A stretch of 64,000 bases of DNA from Pseudomonadaceae bacterium (GCA_024743175.1 JANSXA010000004.1:124001-188000), one strand, 5' to 3'. Positions 9,925 to 19,859 are shown, numbered from the stretch's first letter. Notes: generated by a model from the letters alone, not told the origin. Numbers and translations are program-made.

Positions 9925-12108
9925 CTAGTCTTCTTGCACGACTTTGACAGGTGCCCGGGCCAGGATGTGATGTTGGAATCCGGTGACATAACGCACCTCG
10001 TATTCACCCGGTCCAGCCTGAGTTGGGTAAGCTGAAACAGTACCAGAGCCCGTTTGCGCCTTTGTCAGGAAGCCGTAGCGTGGGGTTATATTCCACATTT
10101 TCTCAGCCGGTCTGTTTGCAGGTACCACCACAATACGATCACCTTTGTAGTTTGGGCCGTTGTATTGCACGTCGAACTCTTCTCCAACTGAGATCTGTTG
10201 GGGCGTGCTTAAGGTTGCCGGCGCCTGAGTAACTTTCAGCGGTCGGCTGGACAGGAACTGCCGCCCCGGTTCAAGGAAATAGGCTACCTCGTAGTCACCG
10301 GGCACGTTAGGCACCTGGACGCTGAAATCTGGCTGTACAACGCCACGCACGGTGCGCAGCGCCATCGCCTCGCGATTAATCTTCTGTGTCCCAACATCAA
10401 CGATAGAGATAATGTCGTTTTCAAAACCGTAAATTTCGGTTGTGTTTATTGAAATAGTCGAGCCACCCACAACTTCTTCAGGAGAAGTGATATCAACGGA
10501 CACGCTGGTCAGGGTGAGCGGCAGGCTGGTGGCAACAGTGTACTGCATGCCTTCGTACAACGTGTAACCGTTTGTCAGAATATAGCGGATCTCGTAGTCG
10601 CCTGGAGTTGCTGGCGCATTTATCGTCAACGTTTTTCCCTTGTTGACTTTGACAGTGCGCTTATTGTCATAGACCGATGAAGAGCCAGACTCTACTATCG
10701 AAACAAAGTCGTTAGGGTTGGGGTCGCCAGACCATTGTACTTCTATAGCACTGGCTACCGAAGCAGAAGACGGTGCATCCAATGAGAAGGGGCGGTCTGT
10801 TATGCTGATGGGCTGTCGCGCCAGAATGACTCTGGGTTTATCCAGCACATAACGCACCTCGTATTCTCCGCTGATTGAAGGGCCACCGATAGTCACGGCT
10901 GCCAGGTCTTCGTCGTTAAACTGCCCGTCGCCATTGGTATCCAGGCTGGCTTTATCTTCTGCGCCATTGGCAAATTCGGTTCTGGCCTTTGCTGCCGCAG
11001 ATCCGTAGATGTAATCCCGTGGGCTGTCGTCTAACGCCGTGATGTAAACGTAAGCACCCAGCGAGTCCGGACCACTCCAGGTGACTTCTACAGGTTTAGC
11101 CGCAACGCCAGATCGTGGCGCAGACAGCGTCACGTCCAGTCCCATGTCGATCGGCACGGTGATGACACGGGGTTGCTGTGCCGCCAGGGTAAATGTGAGT
11201 TGGCTGGTTAACTCCGAATTGTGCGCCCAGCCCCGCCAGGTTGCCTTGGCCGTGTATTCGCCAGGGGGCAGTTCGGTTTGCGTGATGCCACTGTCAGCGA
11301 CGGTATGCACAACCTTGTCGGTGCCAGCAACCACAACCGACCAGTCGAGCTCACTCTGCAGCAGCGGCCCTCCCGGCAGCAGCGTCGCTTTAAGTACAAC
11401 CTTGGAGGGCTTGAGTTCGGGCGTCGCAGGCGCTACGTCAGCTATCGTGGTCAAAGCCTGCGCCAGCTCTTGAGCATTTCCGGCGGTCAGAAGCTGACCT
11501 CCGGTTTCTGCAGCGATACATTGCAATCCCTGCCGTTCAGACTCTGTCACGTCAAAACCAATCACGTGAACCGTAAAGTCCAACCCCTCTTCTTCTAATG
11601 TACGGGCGAGGGCGCAAGGGTCAGCATTGCAGTTTTCCAGGCCGTCGGAGACGAGGATCACAGTAGCTGCCTGCTTGGTGTAATTCAGCGCTGTGGCAGC
11701 GTGAGAAACTGATGCTGTCAGGGGTGTTTTGCCTTTGGGAGATATTGCGCGCAGCTGTTTGACCACCTGCTGTCGTGTTGCGCCAACGTCTGAGAGGGTT
11801 TCGATATCTGTACAATCCGCTTTTTTCCGATGGCCGTAGGCGACTAATCCCAGGCGCTGATTCTCCGGTAAACCCCAGATGAGTTCTTCCATGACGTCTT
11901 TGGCAATCACAATTTTGTTGATGCCGTCGATCTGCCCCCACATTGATCCGGAAGCATCCAGGATAAACAGCGAGTCTTGAATCTCTACCTGGTCCTCAGC
12001 AACAGCGGGAATGAACAACAGACTCATTGTTAGTAACACTAGAACTTCAATTAGGACCTGCAGTTGTCTGAGCATGCCGAACCCCCTCCAGTAGCTGCGG
12101 AAATGCAT
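9925..12108 (-). CDS. VWA domain-containing exported protein
   Basis: Signal peptide, ILDASGSMWGQIDG MIDAS, repeated Ig-like/GEYEVRY modules. Confidence 0.85.
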   Translation of the reverse strand: MHFRSYWRGFGMLRQLQVLIEVLVLLTMSLLFIPAVAEDQVEIQDSLFILDASGSMWGQIDGINKIVIAKDVMEELIWGLPENQRLGLVAYGHRKKADCTDIETLSDVGATRQQVVKQLRAISPKGKTPLTASVSHAATALNYTKQAATVILVSDGLENCNADPCALARTLEEEGLDFTVHVIGFDVTESERQGLQCIAAETGGQLLTAGNAQELAQALTTIADVAPATPELKPSKVVLKATLLPGGPLLQSELDWSVVVAGTDKVVHTVADSGITQTELPPGEYTAKATWRGWAHNSELTSQLTFTLAAQQPRVITVPIDMGLDVTLSAPRSGVAAKPVEVTWSGPDSLGAYVYITALDDSPRDYIYGSAAAKARTEFANGAEDKASLDTNGDGQFNDEDLAAVTIGGPSISGEYEVRYVLDKPRVILARQPISITDRPFSLDAPSSASVASAIEVQWSGDPNPNDFVSIVESGSSSVYDNKRTVKVNKGKTLTINAPATPGDYEIRYILTNGYTLYEGMQYTVATSLPLTLTSVSVDITSPEEVVGGSTISINTTEIYGFENDIISIVDVGTQKINREAMALRTVRGVVQPDFSVQVPNVPGDYEVAYFLEPGRQFLSSRPLKVTQAPATLSTPQQISVGEEFDVQYNGPNYKGDRIVVVPANRPAEKMWNITPRYGFLTKAQTGSGTVSAYPTQAGPGEYEVRYVTGFQHHILARAPVKVVQED

Positions 12109-12185
12109 TTTCGGTTGCGTTGCAGTCTACTACAGCTGCAAAAATCGTTAACATGGTGGTTTATTTCAGATAACAAGGAACCAAC

Positions 12186-12473
12186 ATGGCAAACGAAGGC
12201 TATCATGAACCCATTGATGAACTGACTGATGAAACCCGCGACATGCATCGAGCCATCATATCCCTGATGGAAGAGCTCGAAGCGGTTGACTGGTACAACC
12301 AGCGAGTTGATGCCTGCAAAGACGAAGCGCTAAAAGCCATACTTGCGCATAACCGTGACGAAGAAAAAGAGCACGCTGCCATGGTGCTTGAATGGATCCG
12401 TCGCAAAGACCCGCGTTTTGATAAAGAACTGAAAGATTATCTTTTCACAGAGAAACCAATCGCGCACAAATAA
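12186..12473 (+). CDS. encapsulated-ferritin (EncFtn)-like protein lacking C-terminal encapsulation peptide
   Basis: HRAIISLMEELEAVDWYNQRVDA...AILAHNRDEEKEHAAMVLEWIRR closely matches the EncFtn family as remembered from Rhodospirillum rubrum; stops just after YLFTEKPIAHK. Confidence 0.85.
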   Translation: MANEGYHEPIDELTDETRDMHRAIISLMEELEAVDWYNQRVDACKDEALKAILAHNRDEEKEHAAMVLEWIRRKDPRFDKELKDYLFTEKPIAHK

Positions 12474-13552
12474 TGAACAGGCGATATGCAGCGCTTACGG
12501 TTAGCCTTTGCATCGCATTGTCAGCCTGCGCGGGTGTTGGGCCGCAGGTCTTTGAGAGTAACCGGGCCCAGTACAATATGGCCTTGCAGAATACTGATGA
12601 TCAACAGCTTCTGCTCAACATTGTGCGCTTGCGGTATCGAGATCGGCCCTACTTTCTGGAGGTGAGCAGTGTTGCCTCTCACTTTAATTTTCAGTCTCGG
12701 CTTGGTGCTCTAGCCGCACTGGGTTCGCCGCAGATTGAACAGGAAGTGCTGGCTGATGCGGGGATCGTTGTAGAAGAACAACCGACGGTCACTTACATAC
12801 CTCTGCAGGGTGCAGATTTTACTCAGCGTCTGTTAACGCCTGTATCGCTGCAGACGCTTGTGCTGCTTGCCCATTCTGGTTGGAGCATAGAACGCATTCT
12901 GAAACTGGGCGCGCAACGCATCAATCAATTGCCGAATGCCCCTACTGCAGCTGGGCCGACTCCGGATGCGGCACCCATATACAGCGACTTCCAGAACCTG
13001 GCTGAGCGGCTTCGTGAATTGCAGATTGCAGACCATTTCTTCTTTGGCTGTCGTGGTGGCGAGGAAAGTGAAGCCATCTACATATGTTTTGATCAAAGTG
13101 TGGTCGGTAGCAAAAAGTACCTGGAAATTGTCCAGCTGCTGGGTCTGCAGCCTGGCGCCACAAGTTTCCGCATTGTCCAGACCGCAACCGCGGGAAAACC
13201 TTCTATTGTGCTGCAACCCAGGTCATTTCTCGGCATGCTCTATTACTTATCACAAGGTGTTGTGCCGCCGGTGGCTGATGTAAAAGCGGGTCGCGTCACG
13301 CGAACGCGCAATGCGGACAATACAGAATTCGACTGGCTCAAGTTGATGCAGGACCTGATGGTGGTAAATACTGCTGAGCAGCGACCTGCAAATGCTTTTG
13401 TTGCTATAGCTTATCGAAACCGTTGGTTCTATATCGATGATTCGGATCTGCAATCGAAATCTACCTTTTCACTGTTAGGACAGATTTTTGCGCTGACATC
13501 CGGGTCTATTGACGGTAGCGGGCCGTTGCTGACCTTACCTATCGGTAACTGA
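12473..13552 (+). CDS. uncharacterised lipoprotein coupled to EncFtn-like gene
   Basis: Lipobox ALSACAG; TAATG overlap with upstream stop; 359 aa. Confidence 0.7.
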   Translation: MNRRYAALTVSLCIALSACAGVGPQVFESNRAQYNMALQNTDDQQLLLNIVRLRYRDRPYFLEVSSVASHFNFQSRLGALAALGSPQIEQEVLADAGIVVEEQPTVTYIPLQGADFTQRLLTPVSLQTLVLLAHSGWSIERILKLGAQRINQLPNAPTAAGPTPDAAPIYSDFQNLAERLRELQIADHFFFGCRGGEESEAIYICFDQSVVGSKKYLEIVQLLGLQPGATSFRIVQTATAGKPSIVLQPRSFLGMLYYLSQGVVPPVADVKAGRVTRTRNADNTEFDWLKLMQDLMVVNTAEQRPANAFVAIAYRNRWFYIDDSDLQSKSTFSLLGQIFALTSGSIDGSGPLLTLPIGN

Positions 13553-13560
13553 ATGAGGTG

Positions 13561-15252
13561 TTATTTGTCTGACGAAAGCGCCATATTGCCTGCTTGACTA
13601 ACGTTCTTATCTGTTTCCTGCTTCAAGGCTTCAGGTGCTGTAGCCAGACGTTCCGCCACTTTGATGCTTTGCTCTGCAATACGCAGCGCACTACGGAGCA
13701 GTTCCAGGGCGGTGTTAAGACCGCTCAAAGGGAGTTGACCAACGGTTGCCTTCTGCAGCAGATTGCTTTTCAGATCGTGCCACTGTTTGCGCAGTGATTT
13801 GTACTGTTCGTCGAGGTTTTCCGTGTTGATATCTTCTGCCTGGAGCTCACAAGCGCGCAATAACGCCAGTACACTGGTCAGGTAATTTTCACAGAATTCT
13901 CCTGCGGCACTGTCTCGGATGTGTTGCAGACTTGCCGCCTGATGCGCAATTTCTTCCGCTAACGTGTCTACCTCCGCCAGGTAATTGTTGACCCGGAGTA
14001 TTGAGGACAATTCGACGGCGGTAGCTTTACTCAGGCGCTCACGTTCGAGTTGATTGACAAACGCTTCCACGCCTTCGTTCAGCGTATTGAGGGCCAGGTG
14101 TAGATGTTCGATCTCGCTCGCATGAGCGCCTTTGATGGCTGCTATGGCATGTTGTTGGGAAAGACCTGCCATGCGTCGTAGCTCAAGTCGCAACGCATCT
14201 ATTGCAAGCGCTGGCGACACCATAACGTTCTTGTCCAGGTGCACAGGCTGTCCGAGTTGTTCAGCAACTGTCTTAAACCGGCTTAACAGAAATGTGGCAA
14301 GCCGCTGAGTGTATGCCCACATGATGGCAACCCCCAGAACATTGAACACGGTATGGAAGATTGCCAGATTGACGGCCACCATAGCCTGCAGGCCAAAGGT
14401 CTCGCTGGTCCAGGCGACGAGTTTCAGCAGAATAGGTAGCAACAGCAATGCAACCGCGCCGGTAACCACGTTGAAAATGACGTGGGCAGCGGCGACGCGT
14501 TTTGCATTTGAGGTTGCGCCGATAACTGATAATGCCGCCGTAGAGGTGGTACCCACGTTTGCGCCGATTACCATCGCGGCGGCGGCATCCAGCGCAAGAA
14601 CCCCGCCGGTGGCGGCGGTCAAAGTAATCGCGATAGCGGCGCTGGAAGACTGGGTTAACAGAGTTGCCAGAAACCCCGCCATCACGTACAGCAGGAGGCC
14701 TAGCGTCGACTCGCTCGAAAGCGAGGTCAGATCCATGCCTGCAGCAAAACCCTGAAAAGCTTCGCGCAGCACATCAATACCGATAAAAAAAAGTCCAAAA
14801 CCCGCGACGGCTTCACCCAGCGACCCGAGTCTGTTGGAAGCGCCTACAAGCCGCATTGCCATGCCGATACCAATCATCGGCAATGCGAACAGCTCAATCT
14901 TGAATTCGAAGCCGACAACGGCGACCAGCCACGCGGTCATAGTGGTGCCGATATTTGCCCCATACACAATACCCAATGCCTGCATCAGATTGAGCAAGCC
15001 CGCATTAACAAACCCGATCGTGGCGACGGTTACTGCGCTGGAAGACTGGACCAGCGAGGTCATCAGAATGCCGGAAACAACACCCCGCAGCGGTGTTCGG
15101 GTCGATCGCGTGAGAATATCTCGCAGTGCATCGCCTGCTGCGAGTTTCAAACCATCTGTGATCATCGTAACAGCGAGCAGGAACAGGCCCAGCCCACCGA
15201 GCAGGGAGCCGATGATAAACACCAGATGTAGGGTGGTCTGTTCTTCCAACAC
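13561..15252 (-). CDS. Na/Pi cotransporter family protein with PhoU-like C-terminus
   Basis: Duplicated QSSSA motifs (TSLVQSSSAVTVATIGF, TLLTQSSSAAIAITLTA), GANIGTT/GANVGTT. Confidence 0.92.
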   Translation of the reverse strand: MLEEQTTLHLVFIIGSLLGGLGLFLLAVTMITDGLKLAAGDALRDILTRSTRTPLRGVVSGILMTSLVQSSSAVTVATIGFVNAGLLNLMQALGIVYGANIGTTMTAWLVAVVGFEFKIELFALPMIGIGMAMRLVGASNRLGSLGEAVAGFGLFFIGIDVLREAFQGFAAGMDLTSLSSESTLGLLLYVMAGFLATLLTQSSSAAIAITLTAATGGVLALDAAAAMVIGANVGTTSTAALSVIGATSNAKRVAAAHVIFNVVTGAVALLLLPILLKLVAWTSETFGLQAMVAVNLAIFHTVFNVLGVAIMWAYTQRLATFLLSRFKTVAEQLGQPVHLDKNVMVSPALAIDALRLELRRMAGLSQQHAIAAIKGAHASEIEHLHLALNTLNEGVEAFVNQLERERLSKATAVELSSILRVNNYLAEVDTLAEEIAHQAASLQHIRDSAAGEFCENYLTSVLALLRACELQAEDINTENLDEQYKSLRKQWHDLKSNLLQKATVGQLPLSGLNTALELLRSALRIAEQSIKVAERLATAPEALKQETDKNVSQAGNMALSSDK

Positions 15253-15285
15253 AGCTCAACAGATTTTGGGTTGCGGCTATCCAGT

Positions 15286-15894
15286 CTAACTGTATCTGTG
15301 ATGAACCGGCAGCTTCAAGGGTTTCGAGTTCAGCAGACGGGCAATCTGGCTACGGCTGCTGAGGCGCAGAAATGCGATATCTTCATAGGCGCCAGAGTTC
15401 ATCAGATGTTCGTACTTTTTGCGCGTGGCATGGTAATGGGTGATTGACCACAAGATGATTGAGTCTTTTGCCAGAAAAGACTTCTTCAGCGACTCGCGAT
15501 TGCCGGTACCGGGCCACAACTCCTGCTTAGAAAACGATCGTTTTATGGCGCGTTGAGTAACCTGGTAGGTTGTGGTCAGGAAAGGAAGATCAATCCAGAT
15601 AAGAAGCTCGGCACGATTGAGTTTTATAGAAAGGGTTCGGGAATAATTGCCGTCCAGTATCCATTGCGGCTGTTCAACAACGTGTTCAACCTTGGGAAGA
15701 AATTCCTCATCTGTGGATTCCACCCAATCCGCTTGCCAGAACAGTTCGTCCATCTCGTAGCAGGGCAGCTGCAGCGCTGCCGCCAGGTTTTTGGCAAAAG
15801 TAGATTTTCCACTGCCCGAGGACCCGATGACATTTATCCGCTGGAACTTTGACAAGTCAGCGAGCGTACTCTTTTCTGCAGGCAGAATATTCAT
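15286..15894 (-). CDS. P-loop nucleotide kinase-like ATPase (topology-modulation/adenylate-kinase-like)
   Basis: NVIGSSGSGKSTFAKNLAAAL Walker A, DELFWQADW, WILDGNYSRT. Confidence 0.8.
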   Translation of the reverse strand: MNILPAEKSTLADLSKFQRINVIGSSGSGKSTFAKNLAAALQLPCYEMDELFWQADWVESTDEEFLPKVEHVVEQPQWILDGNYSRTLSIKLNRAELLIWIDLPFLTTTYQVTQRAIKRSFSKQELWPGTGNRESLKKSFLAKDSIILWSITHYHATRKKYEHLMNSGAYEDIAFLRLSSRSQIARLLNSKPLKLPVHHRYS

Positions 15895-15908
15895 GTTACT
15901 ACACCAGC

Positions 15909-16826
15909 TTATCCTGTTCGCTGGGCGGTAATCTGATCCGCAGCCTGCTTCACAAACAGTTCTGTACTGCTGCGTCGCGCGGCTTCATCGTCTGGGTTCA
16001 GCCCCCAGCTATGCATAGTGGCGAGTGCCGCAAAGCCGCAGTAAGCGTCCCACAGCGGTTGATCACTAAAGTCCAGTGCTGATTGTGAATGGTAGTGGTC
16101 GGTGAATAAAGTTACCGCCTGCGGTCCGTACATGGCCATGATTTCAGCGCGGCAACAGGCAATGTCTGATACTGGCGTGCCTGTGGCTGCGTCTTCCCAG
16201 TCTATGACCGCGGCTATCTGATCGTTGTGCCAGATAATGTTCCCAGGCCAGAAATCGCCGTGCAGGATGCTCGCGGGCACATCCGCGGTCTGCCAGCGGG
16301 AGATCGCCTGTCGAAGCTCAGACCATTGAGGTGTGTCTGGGATATACACCAACGCGCCTGCAACCGGATCTTCTCGTGCGGGCAAGCCCGGTACTGCCAC
16401 CCGCTCTGGATCAAGTTGATGTAAGCGCAACAGAAATTCAGCCATGCTGCGCATCGCGCTTTCGACTTTGGCATCGGGCACTTCAGTGCTGCCGTCAACC
16501 ATTTTCATCACAGCGAACGGTGTTGGTAGAGTCTTACAGGTGGTATCTAACAGAACCTGTTCGGCAACAGGCAGGCCCTCCTGAAACAGCGCCTGCTGAA
16601 GGTTGAATTCGATTTCGATGGTGTGTTCGGTCTGGTCTTTCCATTCGTGATCTCTGCTGCGTCTAACCACGAAGCGTGTTTGTTGACCATCAGGCAATTC
16701 CAGTTCCAGAGCATCTATAGATGCCGAAACACCGCCAGTCAGAGGCCAATGTCGAATAAGGGCTGCATCTTCAGCGATGCGCCTGCTGATTAACTGGAAA
16801 GCAGTGATGCGCTGGGCGTCATTCAT
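15909..16826 (-). CDS. phosphotransferase family protein (APH/ChoK-like kinase)
   Basis: SILHGDFWPGNIIWHNDQIAAVIDWEDAATGTP catalytic motifs; ORF extends to 16916 but MNDAQR at 16826 is a likelier start. Confidence 0.85.
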   Translation of the reverse strand: MNDAQRITAFQLISRRIAEDAALIRHWPLTGGVSASIDALELELPDGQQTRFVVRRSRDHEWKDQTEHTIEIEFNLQQALFQEGLPVAEQVLLDTTCKTLPTPFAVMKMVDGSTEVPDAKVESAMRSMAEFLLRLHQLDPERVAVPGLPAREDPVAGALVYIPDTPQWSELRQAISRWQTADVPASILHGDFWPGNIIWHNDQIAAVIDWEDAATGTPVSDIACCRAEIMAMYGPQAVTLFTDHYHSQSALDFSDQPLWDAYCGFAALATMHSWGLNPDDEAARRSSTELFVKQAADQITAQRTG

Positions 16827-16964
16827 TTGAGGCACATTATCTAAAAGGCTGGAAAAGTGAGCATCGTATCCCCCTTTTGCACACTGAACTACCCAAAAAC
16901 GGCAGCCTTGCGACAAACCAGGAATAGGTGGACACTGAATCCGCTCTTTCGATACCGGTGAAAC

Positions 16965-17894
16965 GTGATGGCTTCAGCATCTGCAGAACAACTTGCACAT
17001 CCGATGGATAACATCCCGGTCAGAAACCTGCGCTTTGACACCGAGACACTTCGCGGCGAAAGTGCATTGTGGAGCCACAGCAAGCCCGATTTTTCAATGT
17101 TCATCAACGCGCTTGGCATCCACGTCCCTTACTTTGAAAGGTTTTTGGTGGCGGTCTTTCGCGAGGTGCGCGCGGATATCGGCGATGCTGATCTCATGGG
17201 TGATGTCAAAGGCATTATTGGCCAGGAAGCCCATCACGCCTTCAACTTTGTCGGCTGGAACGAGGTGATGTCTGCCCGCTACCCTCGAGTCAGTGAGCTG
17301 GAAGCGGATGCAGCTCAGCATTTTGCAAACATGTCGACAAAGCGCAGCAGATTCTTTCAGGTAGGTTATGTTGCCGGATATGAAACGTTCACCTTTCTGG
17401 CGGGCGCCATTATTCTGGATCGGTATGAAGAGTTGATGGGTGATGCCGATCCGGTCATGCGTGCCTTGTGGGTATGGCACCAGGTGGAAGAAGTGGAACA
17501 CGGCGCAGTTGCCTTTGATGTCTACAAATACTTCTATGCCGAACGTGAATGGGCGCGTAAATTTTTTGTGCTGCTGGCGTTTGCACACATTACCAAGGAG
17601 ACACTGCGTGCCTATTTACACATGGGGCGCGTTGAGGGGTTCTGGCATCAGTCTGTTCGAGGTTTCAAAGCAGCTGATTTTTTTGTTCGTTTTGCCGCGG
17701 ACTTAGCGCGCTCGGCGTTGCCTGTGTTAAAGCGCGACTACCACCCGCGCAACCATCCCATCTGTAATGAAAATCAGAACAAGGCAGCGCTCGCGTGGCG
17801 ACAAAGATACGACGCCGGCTTAACAACCCTGGCTATTGAGCAAGGAGACCTGACCTGTGCCTTAGAAGGCAAAGCAGGAGGTTCCCGCCAATGA
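16965..17894 (+). CDS. metal-dependent hydrolase family protein (PF10118-type), ferritin-like diiron motifs
   Basis: GQEAHHAFNFVGWNEVM, GYETFTFLAGAIIL, WHQVEEVEHGAVAFDVYKYF. Confidence 0.75.
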   Translation: MMASASAEQLAHPMDNIPVRNLRFDTETLRGESALWSHSKPDFSMFINALGIHVPYFERFLVAVFREVRADIGDADLMGDVKGIIGQEAHHAFNFVGWNEVMSARYPRVSELEADAAQHFANMSTKRSRFFQVGYVAGYETFTFLAGAIILDRYEELMGDADPVMRALWVWHQVEEVEHGAVAFDVYKYFYAEREWARKFFVLLAFAHITKETLRAYLHMGRVEGFWHQSVRGFKAADFFVRFAADLARSALPVLKRDYHPRNHPICNENQNKAALAWRQRYDAGLTTLAIEQGDLTCALEGKAGGSRQ

Positions 17895-18373
17895 GTACAC
17901 AATCCAATGAAATGGTGCGCCGAATAATTGCTCATGCTTTGCTGGTACTGATTGTCGGTTTGATTGCTGGTGTTCTGCTGACTTTCTCGCTGCTCGGGGA
18001 GGTTGCACTATGGCCACTACCCGCAATTGACTGGCAGATTTTCGGTTCCACCCGTGGCTGGCAGGCAGCACACGTCGGCGGCATTCTGAATGCCGTCATG
18101 TTGGTGGCGCTGGCCTGGACAGTAAACTGGCTCAACGTCTCCGGGCGCGCGCTCACCTGGGCGGGCTGGGGTCTTATCTATACCGGCTGGGGCAACACGG
18201 TATTTTACTGGGCGGGCAATCTGGCCGGTAACCGGGGGTTGTCGGTAACTGACACTGTTTTTGGTCCTGGTGACCTGATGGGTGCGCTATCCTATTTTGG
18301 TGGTGCCAGCGCCATGTTTGCGACCTTTATCGCGGTTATTATTCTGGCTCGCACCGCTTTGCGCGACGGGTAA
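17891..18373 (+). CDS. styrene-oxide-isomerase (StyC)-like integral membrane protein
   Basis: GSTRGWQAAHVGGILNAVMLVAL, GWGNTVFYWAGNLAGNRGLSVTDTVFGPGDL resembles StyC pattern GSPEGWxxAHSGxxLNGMM...GWSNxxFYxxxNxxxNRGLxxxxxxFGPGD; ATGA overlap with upstream gene. Confidence 0.7.
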   Translation: MSTQSNEMVRRIIAHALLVLIVGLIAGVLLTFSLLGEVALWPLPAIDWQIFGSTRGWQAAHVGGILNAVMLVALAWTVNWLNVSGRALTWAGWGLIYTGWGNTVFYWAGNLAGNRGLSVTDTVFGPGDLMGALSYFGGASAMFATFIAVIILARTALRDG

Positions 18374-18377
18374 TTTA

Positions 18378-19019
18378 TTGTCCGCCCAGCTTCCAGTCAC
18401 GTTGTGGGGTGCCGGTACCAGTCGGACCATGCGGCCGGTGTGGGTTGCGGAAGAACTGGGGATATCCTACGAACTGAAGCCTATCGGGCCGCGCACGGGT
18501 GAAACCCAGACACCTGAATTCAGTCTGCTCAACCCTAAACAGAAAATTCCCCTGCTGGTGAGTGGCAGTCTGTGTCTGTCTGAAAGTCTGGCCATCTGCC
18601 GCTATTTAATAGCCAGCTTCCCCGATGATGCTTTATATATGCCACAAACTTCTGAGGCACGTGCCCGGGAAGATGAATGGTGTTGTTATATTTATGGGGA
18701 ACTGGATGAAACCAGCCTTTATGTGATGCGGCGCCACGGTGATCTCGGGCACATCTATGGCAATGCCCCCGAAGTAGTTGCGGCGGCGGCAGACTACGCA
18801 GCGAAACACTTTGCAGTCACTGCGCAACAACTGGGCGAGCGGCAGACTGTGCTCGCGGAAGGCTTCGGCCTTGCCGATATTATGTTGATGACCTGTCTTG
18901 ATTGGGCGATCGCTTATCATCTGTTGTTACCCGAAGGGCTCATGCGATATCGCAAACGTATTGCACAACGTCCAGCGTACCAGCGCGCAAAGGCGGCTAA
19001 TTTTGCACGCATAATCTAG
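18378..19019 (+). CDS. glutathione S-transferase family protein
   Basis: LPVTLWGAGTSRTMRPVWVAEELGISYELKPI..., LLNPKQKIPLLV, LSESLAICRYL; likely TTG start at 18378. Confidence 0.85.
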   Translation: MSAQLPVTLWGAGTSRTMRPVWVAEELGISYELKPIGPRTGETQTPEFSLLNPKQKIPLLVSGSLCLSESLAICRYLIASFPDDALYMPQTSEARAREDEWCCYIYGELDETSLYVMRRHGDLGHIYGNAPEVVAAAADYAAKHFAVTAQQLGERQTVLAEGFGLADIMLMTCLDWAIAYHLLLPEGLMRYRKRIAQRPAYQRAKAANFARII

Positions 19020-19094
19020 GCAGTTTGCTGTGCCTGCCATGGCACAATATGTAGCCAGGTCATGTAAAAGGCCGGAATAAACAAGGAGCAAGCA

Positions 19095-19859
19095 ATGAAA
19101 CCAGTCTGTCTGGTGATGGGTGCTGGTGCGGGTATTGGCGGCACAGTGGGTAAACGATTTGCGCAGGCAGGCTATCACGCCGTGTTGTGTCGACGCAGCG
19201 ACCAGGAAGGCCTGGATCGTCTGGTGAAGGCAATTCATGACGAAGGCTTCGATGCGACCGGTTTCCTGCTGAATGCCGTAACAGCAGACAGCATCGAAGA
19301 GGTTATTGCTGAAATTGAAAACAACATTGGTCCAATTGAGGTCGTCGTATTCAATCTGGGCGCGCAAATTGGCGATCGCTCATTAGCACAAACAACCAGC
19401 AAAGCTTTTGAAATGGGTTGGCGCATGGCTACCTTCAGTTTGTTCCGGTTAGCGTCAGAAGTGTGTCCGCTGATGGTTGAGCGCGGCAAAGGGACGATCC
19501 TGGTTACTTCAGCAACGGCTGCAGTACGGGGGAATGCAGGACAGCACTCGCATGCCGCGGCCATGGGCGGGCGTCGCATGTTGTGTCAGTCGTTGAACGC
19601 CGAGTTTTCCTCACAAGGTATCCACGTTTCACACATACTTGTGGATGGTATGGTTGATGCTCCAGATACCTTAGGGAAAATGTTAGGGCCGGAAAGGTTT
19701 AATGAAGTCAGGCAGGCGCGAGGGATGGAGCACGATGGCCTGATTCTGCCCGACAAGGTAGCCGACACCTATCTTCACCTGGCGCAACAGCACCGTTCCA
19801 CCTGGACTTTCGAGCTTGACCTGCGCTCATTCACAGACCGTCCCTGGTGGAACCACTGA
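19095..19859 (+). CDS. SDR family oxidoreductase
   Basis: VMGAGAGIGGTVGKRFAQAGYHAVLCRR, NLGAQ, degenerate catalytic region HAAAMGGRRML. Confidence 0.8.
   Translation: MKPVCLVMGAGAGIGGTVGKRFAQAGYHAVLCRRSDQEGLDRLVKAIHDEGFDATGFLLNAVTADSIEEVIAEIENNIGPIEVVVFNLGAQIGDRSLAQTTSKAFEMGWRMATFSLFRLASEVCPLMVERGKGTILVTSATAAVRGNAGQHSHAAAMGGRRMLCQSLNAEFSSQGIHVSHILVDGMVDAPDTLGKMLGPERFNEVRQARGMEHDGLILPDKVADTYLHLAQQHRSTWTFELDLRSFTDRPWWNH

Noticed and set aside
14309-15289. Long plus-strand ORFs opposite the Na/Pi cotransporter (14309..14755, 14834..15289)
   Set aside because: Shadow ORFs of a conserved QSSSA-motif transporter; Thr/Pro/Ala-rich with no domain
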